From Chromera velia (Eukaryota > Sar > Chromeraceae): a stretch of 57,683 nt of DNA. The notes beneath the pieces were generated by a model. The model was not told where the DNA came from and searched no databases. It saw only the letters and a list, made by a program, of their open reading frames with translations. The DNA lies in the NCBI GenBank assembly GCA_018398765.1, contig JAHBMJ010001550.1:1-57683 (forward strand), read 5' to 3'. Each line of letters opens with the position of its first letter. Position 1 is the first letter of the stretch. The translations under genes were made by a program, and so were the position numbers. Positions 53,572-57,683 of the stretch are shown here, in pieces.

Positions 53572-53712
53572 TCAGGAGTATAAAGCTCCTGTGTTTTTAC
53601 AACAGATGTCAGAAGCAAGAAGCTCCTGTGTTTTCAGAAAGCGTCAGGAGCATGAGGCTCCTGTGTTCAGAGAGCACTAGCTTGAGGAAGACTGTCTAAA
53701 GGAGCGTCAAAA
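53572..53712. repeat. Triplicated stem-loop-like repeat
   Basis: Three degenerate copies of a roughly 35-base unit containing CAGGAG, a 7-base loop and CTCCTG occur from 53573. The first (53573-53591) and third (53645-53663) have perfect 6-bp stems; the middle one is imperfect. A fourth, weaker copy follows near 53705. Function unknown. Confidence 0.6.
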
Positions 53713-53966
53713 GTTTGAAACTCCCATTTTTTTATGTGTGGACTCATGAGTCACTCGCTTCCGATCACCAGTTACTCCACTTACTCGCTCGTACTCACTC
53801 ACTCGTTCACTCACTGGCTTTCTCATGCAGTCTCCTCCTCCTCGAACACAAGTTGAGGCTGCACTGCTGCCTCGATCTGGCTGGCCTGAAAGAAGAAAGT
53901 AGAAGTCAGCGGGGCCCCCTTAGCGCAGAATCAGACGCCGCAGATACTTTGAAAATTGGAGCGCAT

Positions 53967-54827
53967 CTACTCCACCGCCCCCTCCTCTCCCGACTCTGCC
54001 GCCATTTGTAGCTTGGCGGCAAAGAGATCCTGTACCTGCACAGCCGTCGCCTCGAACTTGGATTGCCCCAGGGAAACCGCCATACAGACAACAATCCCAA
54101 GACTGCAAACGGCCTTCATGAGCAAGAGGAGGTTCTCAAACCCCCCTAGGGCTCCGTCATAGGCATAGTACATACCATAGGCTCCCAACTTCCAAGCAGC
54201 AGAGGCTGTCTGGAGAAAAGGAATGCCTCTAGGGCAGGAGAGCTCACGATGCCGGATGACTGGGTCTAACTGACAGCGTAGGTTCCCGCGCATGTAATGC
54301 AAACAGAGGGGGTCGCAAGGGCGATGTGCGTGTACATATAGACGTCGCAAGAACCCTGAAGAGAGACATCCGCAGGGTCCTGGACGTACATGAAGACACG
54401 GAGGCCAACCGAGATCATGGAAAAGACCCTCCACAGGAGAAGAGTGGCCGTCCTCTTCCACGAAAAGAGGAGGAGGCGCTGCTGCGGCTGGGGGGAGGGG
54501 TCTGTCGTGGTGGTTGCCAGCAGTCTCTCGCGGATTTTGCGCTGATACAAGAACCACACCACGAGCGGATCACCTACGTCATGCAAGGCTTTCAGCCAAA
54601 GCATGGGAAGAAGAGTAGCAGCGTCGTCGCCATTGACTGGCGTGTACAGGATTTCTAGTGGGTACACACTGAGCACATACAACAAAGGAAGCATGGCATC
54701 ATCGGAGTCGATCCAGCATGGGATCAGTCTCCCTCACAACTCTTAATGCACGAAGTAAGACGGGTGCAAACAACATTGCCGTCACAGTACATGCTATGCA
54801 GATAATCAATTGTACTACCAACTCCAT
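53967..54827 (-). CDS. Small multi-pass membrane protein, frame interrupted
   Basis: The product begins MELVVQLIICIACTVTAMLF (one membrane span) from 54827. The next part, from about 54694 or 54669 to 54275, holds LPLLYVLSVYPLEILY, LLLWRVFSMISVGLRVF and short loops. A 65-bp intron (54274-54210, GTCAGT to CTCCAG) leads in phase to the last exon 54209-53967, which has a span FENLLLLMKAVCSLGIVVCM and an acidic end. Between the first and second parts, an intron GTGAGG...TGCTCAG (about 54765-54670) has good signals but leaves the wrong phase, so a one-base error, a mutation or another splice choice must be involved. I recognise no family. Confidence 0.45.
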
Positions 54828-55945
54828 TGTCTCGTTTTTGATTTCCTTCTTTATTTTCACTGAAAGTCTTATATATATATCGAAGTGACAATTTAACTCC
54901 ATGTATTGATATATGCATCTGATTCAGATCGAGACGGCATGCAATCTACACTTTTGTTCTTATATATAATTAAATTACATGATCAAGACGCGCGCGTACA
55001 CGTATATATACATGCAAAAAAAAAGCAAATTAATTGATTGCATGCATGAATGCATGCATGAAAAGGCGACACCGAGCTTGCGAGGCCAGCGCCTGCATGC
55101 GTTTTAGCGCGTACCAGACGGAATTCCGATCGAGCGCGGCGCCGCACAAAGAATTAAAAATCGGCAATATATATAATTAAACGAATATATATGCAAAAGA
55201 AGAACTAAGAAGAAGATTCAAGGGACCAAGCCCTCTGCCAGTTTCGGGACGCTCGAAAAAGCCCTCTCGGCGTCCTAACGAGGCTCTGGTCAAGTTGTTA
55301 GCACAAGGCTCTTCTATCCTCACAAGGTCAGCTGATGGTTGCTGTGAACACTTACCAAACACTGTCACACAGCAACACATGCTCCTAACGAGCACCACAC
55401 TTTCCGCGGTACCCTCCTGTCACACAATAACACCCCCCTTTCACCTCAGCGGCACCCAAAGGGACCAGGTCCGCTCTCGCTTGCTTCCACACAGGATGCT
55501 CAGGCTCAAAAAAAGTCAGCCGCTGGTCGCGTCTACAAGCTGGCGCAACTCCAACACTCATCTCAACCCGATTACTTAACTGGTATATGCGATTCGATTC
55601 TCCCACTTCCTCCTGCACTCTGCATGCAGGCAAGCGACGCAGGCTGGTGCTCACCAATGACGCCCCCGCCTGCCGCTCTCAAGCTCTCCGGTCTCCAGAG
55701 GTCAGTTTACACGCATCGCACAAGGTCTCTTCCTCAAGCAACACGCGAGCCAAAGACACGGAACACATGACGACACAGGCTTGTCCAGCTGGTTGCAACC
55801 ATCTACAACTCCCTCCGTGAATTGTACCTTGTAATATCAGGTCACATCACACTGGAAGTCTCCCAGACTGCTCAGACACTTGCCATAGAGCTCCTCACGC
55901 CCAGATTAACGCGTGCGTGGCCCTTGCCTTGCAAGACTGTCTGAC
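54828..55945. other. Intergenic or untranslated stretch
   Basis: 54850-55190 is AT-rich with TATATA and GCATGCAT palindromes. 55200-55900 is mixed sequence with short minus-strand frames (55657-55385) lacking recognisable motifs. Confidence 0.3.
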
Positions 55946-56272
55946 CTTTATTCCCCCCCCTGCGACCTGCAGGCCAACGCAGTGGTCAGCGACTCCAGGG
56001 ACAGAATTTAAATGGAAACCTTCACAGACGTTGGAAAAGCCGGCATCGGTGAGTCCTACCTTCTCCCCTAAAATTACGTGCCGCACAGGCATTCCACACT
56101 TCTTTCACATCTCTGAGCACCTCCTTCAAACTATGCCTGCCACGTTCCAGCAAACGCCCACTGGCATCACTTACATGTCACTCACATACCTTTCAAGCTT
56201 ACATGCCTTCCAGTACCCCTCAACGTCCTCCTGCCGAATCAACTCATCTTCGGAATCCGAAGCATCTTTCAT
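55946..56272 (-). CDS. Candidate short exons of an unrecognised gene
   Basis: Three phase-matched pieces read on the minus strand: 56272-56190 (MKDASDSEDELIRQEDVEGY... before GTATGTGAG), 56136-56060 (HSLKEVLRDVKEVWNACAAR before GTAGG) and a 21-base microexon 55966-55946 before GTCAG. The acidic and helical composition looks coding. No downstream exon with a good phase was found, and the 5' side runs into repeats. Confidence is low. Confidence 0.3.
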
Positions 56273-56287
56273 TCCATGTTCACAGCG

Positions 56288-56811
56288 CGCCCTACTCACT
56301 CTTGCAAACAAACGACGACATAGCCCCTCTCTCTATGTAACACACAGCTGCAGATAGGAAAGGCACAACCCCTTTTCGACATTTGGCCACTCTTGCGACA
56401 AAAGCACGGTGCCAGCATACTGCCTCTCTACGCCTTTCTCACTCTTGCAGGCAGAAGTGGACAAAACCTCTCTCCCTGTATGTTTGCTCTTACAGACAGA
56501 ACACGACACCGCCCCCCTCTCGGTGTTACTCATTCTTGCACACACAGCACAATGCCAGCGCACTCGGCGCCTTTCTCGCTCTTGCAGATAGAGCAGGCCA
56601 CCGCCCCTCTCCTTTAGTTTATTCACTCTGCAGACAAAGCACAATCTCAGCACACTGCCTAGCGTACTGCCTCTGTACGCCCCTTTTCACTCTTGCAGAT
56701 AGCAGAGGACAAAGCCCTTCTCTCTGTAATTACTGACCTTGCAGACAGAAGCACAATGCCAGCATATTGCCCCTACGCCTTTCCGACTCTTGCAGACAAA
56801 AGGGGATACCG
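56288..56811. repeat. Degenerate array of short repeats with CACTCTTGCAGAC motifs
   Basis: A roughly 50-60 base unit recurs with many substitutions and length changes; the constant parts are CACTCTTGCAG, ACGACACCGCCC and CTCTCTGTGT. It is evidently related to the adjoining 120-bp satellite and probably older. Confidence 0.75.
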
Positions 56812-57683
56812 CCCCTCTCTCTGTGTTGCTCACTCTTACAGACAGAAGACGACACCGCCCTTCTCTCGGTGTTTACTCACTCTTGCAAACTTCTCCAGGT
56901 TGCTCACTGTTAAAGCCAAAGAAGGACACAACCCCTCTCTCTGTGTTGCTCACTCTTACAGACAGAAGACGACACCGCCCTTCTCTCGGTGTTTACTCAC
57001 TCTTGCAAACTTCTCCAGGTTGCTCACTGTTAAAGCCAAAGAAGGACACAACCCCTCTCTCTGTGTTGCTCACTCTTACAGACAGAAGACGACACCGCCC
57101 TTCTCTCGGTGTTTACTCACTCTTGCAAACTTCTCCAGGTTGCTCACTGTTAAAGCCAAAGAAGGACACAACCCCTCTCTCTGTGTTGCTCACTCTTACA
57201 GACAGAAGACGACACCGCCCTTCTCTCGGTGTTTACTCACTCTTGCAAACTTCTCCAGGTTGCTCACTGTTAAAGCCAAAGAAGGACACAACCCCTCTCT
57301 CTGTGTTGCTCACTCTTACAGACAGAAGACGACACCGCCCTTCTCTCGGTGTTTACTCACTCTTGCAAACTTCTCCAGGTTGCTCACTGTTAAAGCCAAA
57401 GAAGGACACAACCCCTCTCTCTGTGTTGCTCACTCTTACAGACAGAAGACGACACCGCCCTTCTCTCGGTGTTTACTCACTCTTGCAAACTTCTCCAGGT
57501 TGCTCACTGTTAAAGCCAAAGAAGGACACAACCCCTCTCTCTGTGTTGCTCACTCTTACAGACAGAAGACGACACCGCCCTTCTCTCGGTGTTTACTCAC
57601 TCTTGCAAACTTCTCCAGGTTGCTCACTGTTAAAGCCAAAGAAGGACACAACCCCTCTCTCTGTGTTGCTCACTCTTACAGAC
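56812..57683. repeat. 120-bp tandem satellite, perfect copies, running off the right edge
   Basis: A 120-base unit beginning CTGTGTTGCTCACTCTTACA repeats without a visible difference for just over seven copies to the end of the window. The unit is a higher-order repeat of two or three related sub-blocks, each with a (T/C)-rich CACTCTTRCA motif. The array length is unknown because it continues past the sequence end. Confidence 0.97.

Noticed and set aside
53966-54275. Frameshift between 54275 and 54209
   Set aside because: A 65-base intron with GTCAGT donor and CTCCAG acceptor joins the two frames in phase.
56812-57683. CRISPR-like direct repeat array
   Set aside because: The repeats are contiguous 120-base units with no variable spacers, in a eukaryotic context; this is a tandem satellite.

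Overview
This is nuclear DNA of a eukaryote. Genes are broken into many short exons with GT-AG introns. Donors are often GTCAGT or GTAAGT-like and acceptors mostly end TGCAG. Microsatellites are dense and there are degenerate transposons. Gene content (U2AF65, an i-AAA protease, a Cid1-type nucleotidyltransferase) and intron style fit an intron-rich alveolate alga; a chromerid such as Chromera velia is my best guess, by inference only. All splice models are read by eye from splice signals, phase continuity and family similarity.

Layout. 1-1.5 kb: two small hAT-like elements with no intact transposase. 2.0-17 kb, minus strand: a very long split gene. Its 3' part is a Cid1/TUTase-type RNA nucleotidyltransferase. 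Upstream of it, joined by phase-compatible introns, are two tandem copies of an about 5-kb unit whose protein resembles an RNase D/Rrp6 exonuclease fold followed by an HRDC-like helical domain, with the exonuclease acidic residues missing. 17.9-21.2 kb, plus strand: U2AF65, divergent from that gene. 22.4-23.3 kb: a weak Gly/Arg-rich candidate. 24.5-26.1 kb: a composite hAT-like element with an 8-bp target duplication. 27.0-28.5 kb, minus: an intronless Notum/pectin-acetylesterase family gene. 29.4-32.4 kb, plus: a six-exon gene for a 243-aa protein with a predicted mitochondrial presequence and no family I recognise. 34.3-35.1 kb: a 146-bp minisatellite. 35.6-41.7 kb, minus: a YME1-type i-AAA protease (12 exons, 735 aa). 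42.6-48.6 kb, plus: an M3 oligoendopeptidase-F-like peptidase (11 exons, 619 aa), divergent from YME1. 49.9-53.5 kb: a decayed non-LTR retrotransposon. 54.0-54.8 kb, minus: a small membrane protein with a reading-frame break. 56.3 kb to the right edge: a degenerate short-repeat field passing into a perfect 120-bp satellite.

Functional links (inference). The long minus-strand gene would put a 3'-end RNA nucleotidyltransferase and RNase D/HRDC-like modules in one polypeptide; Trf4-type polymerases and Rrp6 act as separate proteins in nuclear RNA surveillance. The divergent YME1/oligopeptidase pair would couple a mitochondrial inner-membrane protease to a downstream peptide-degrading enzyme.
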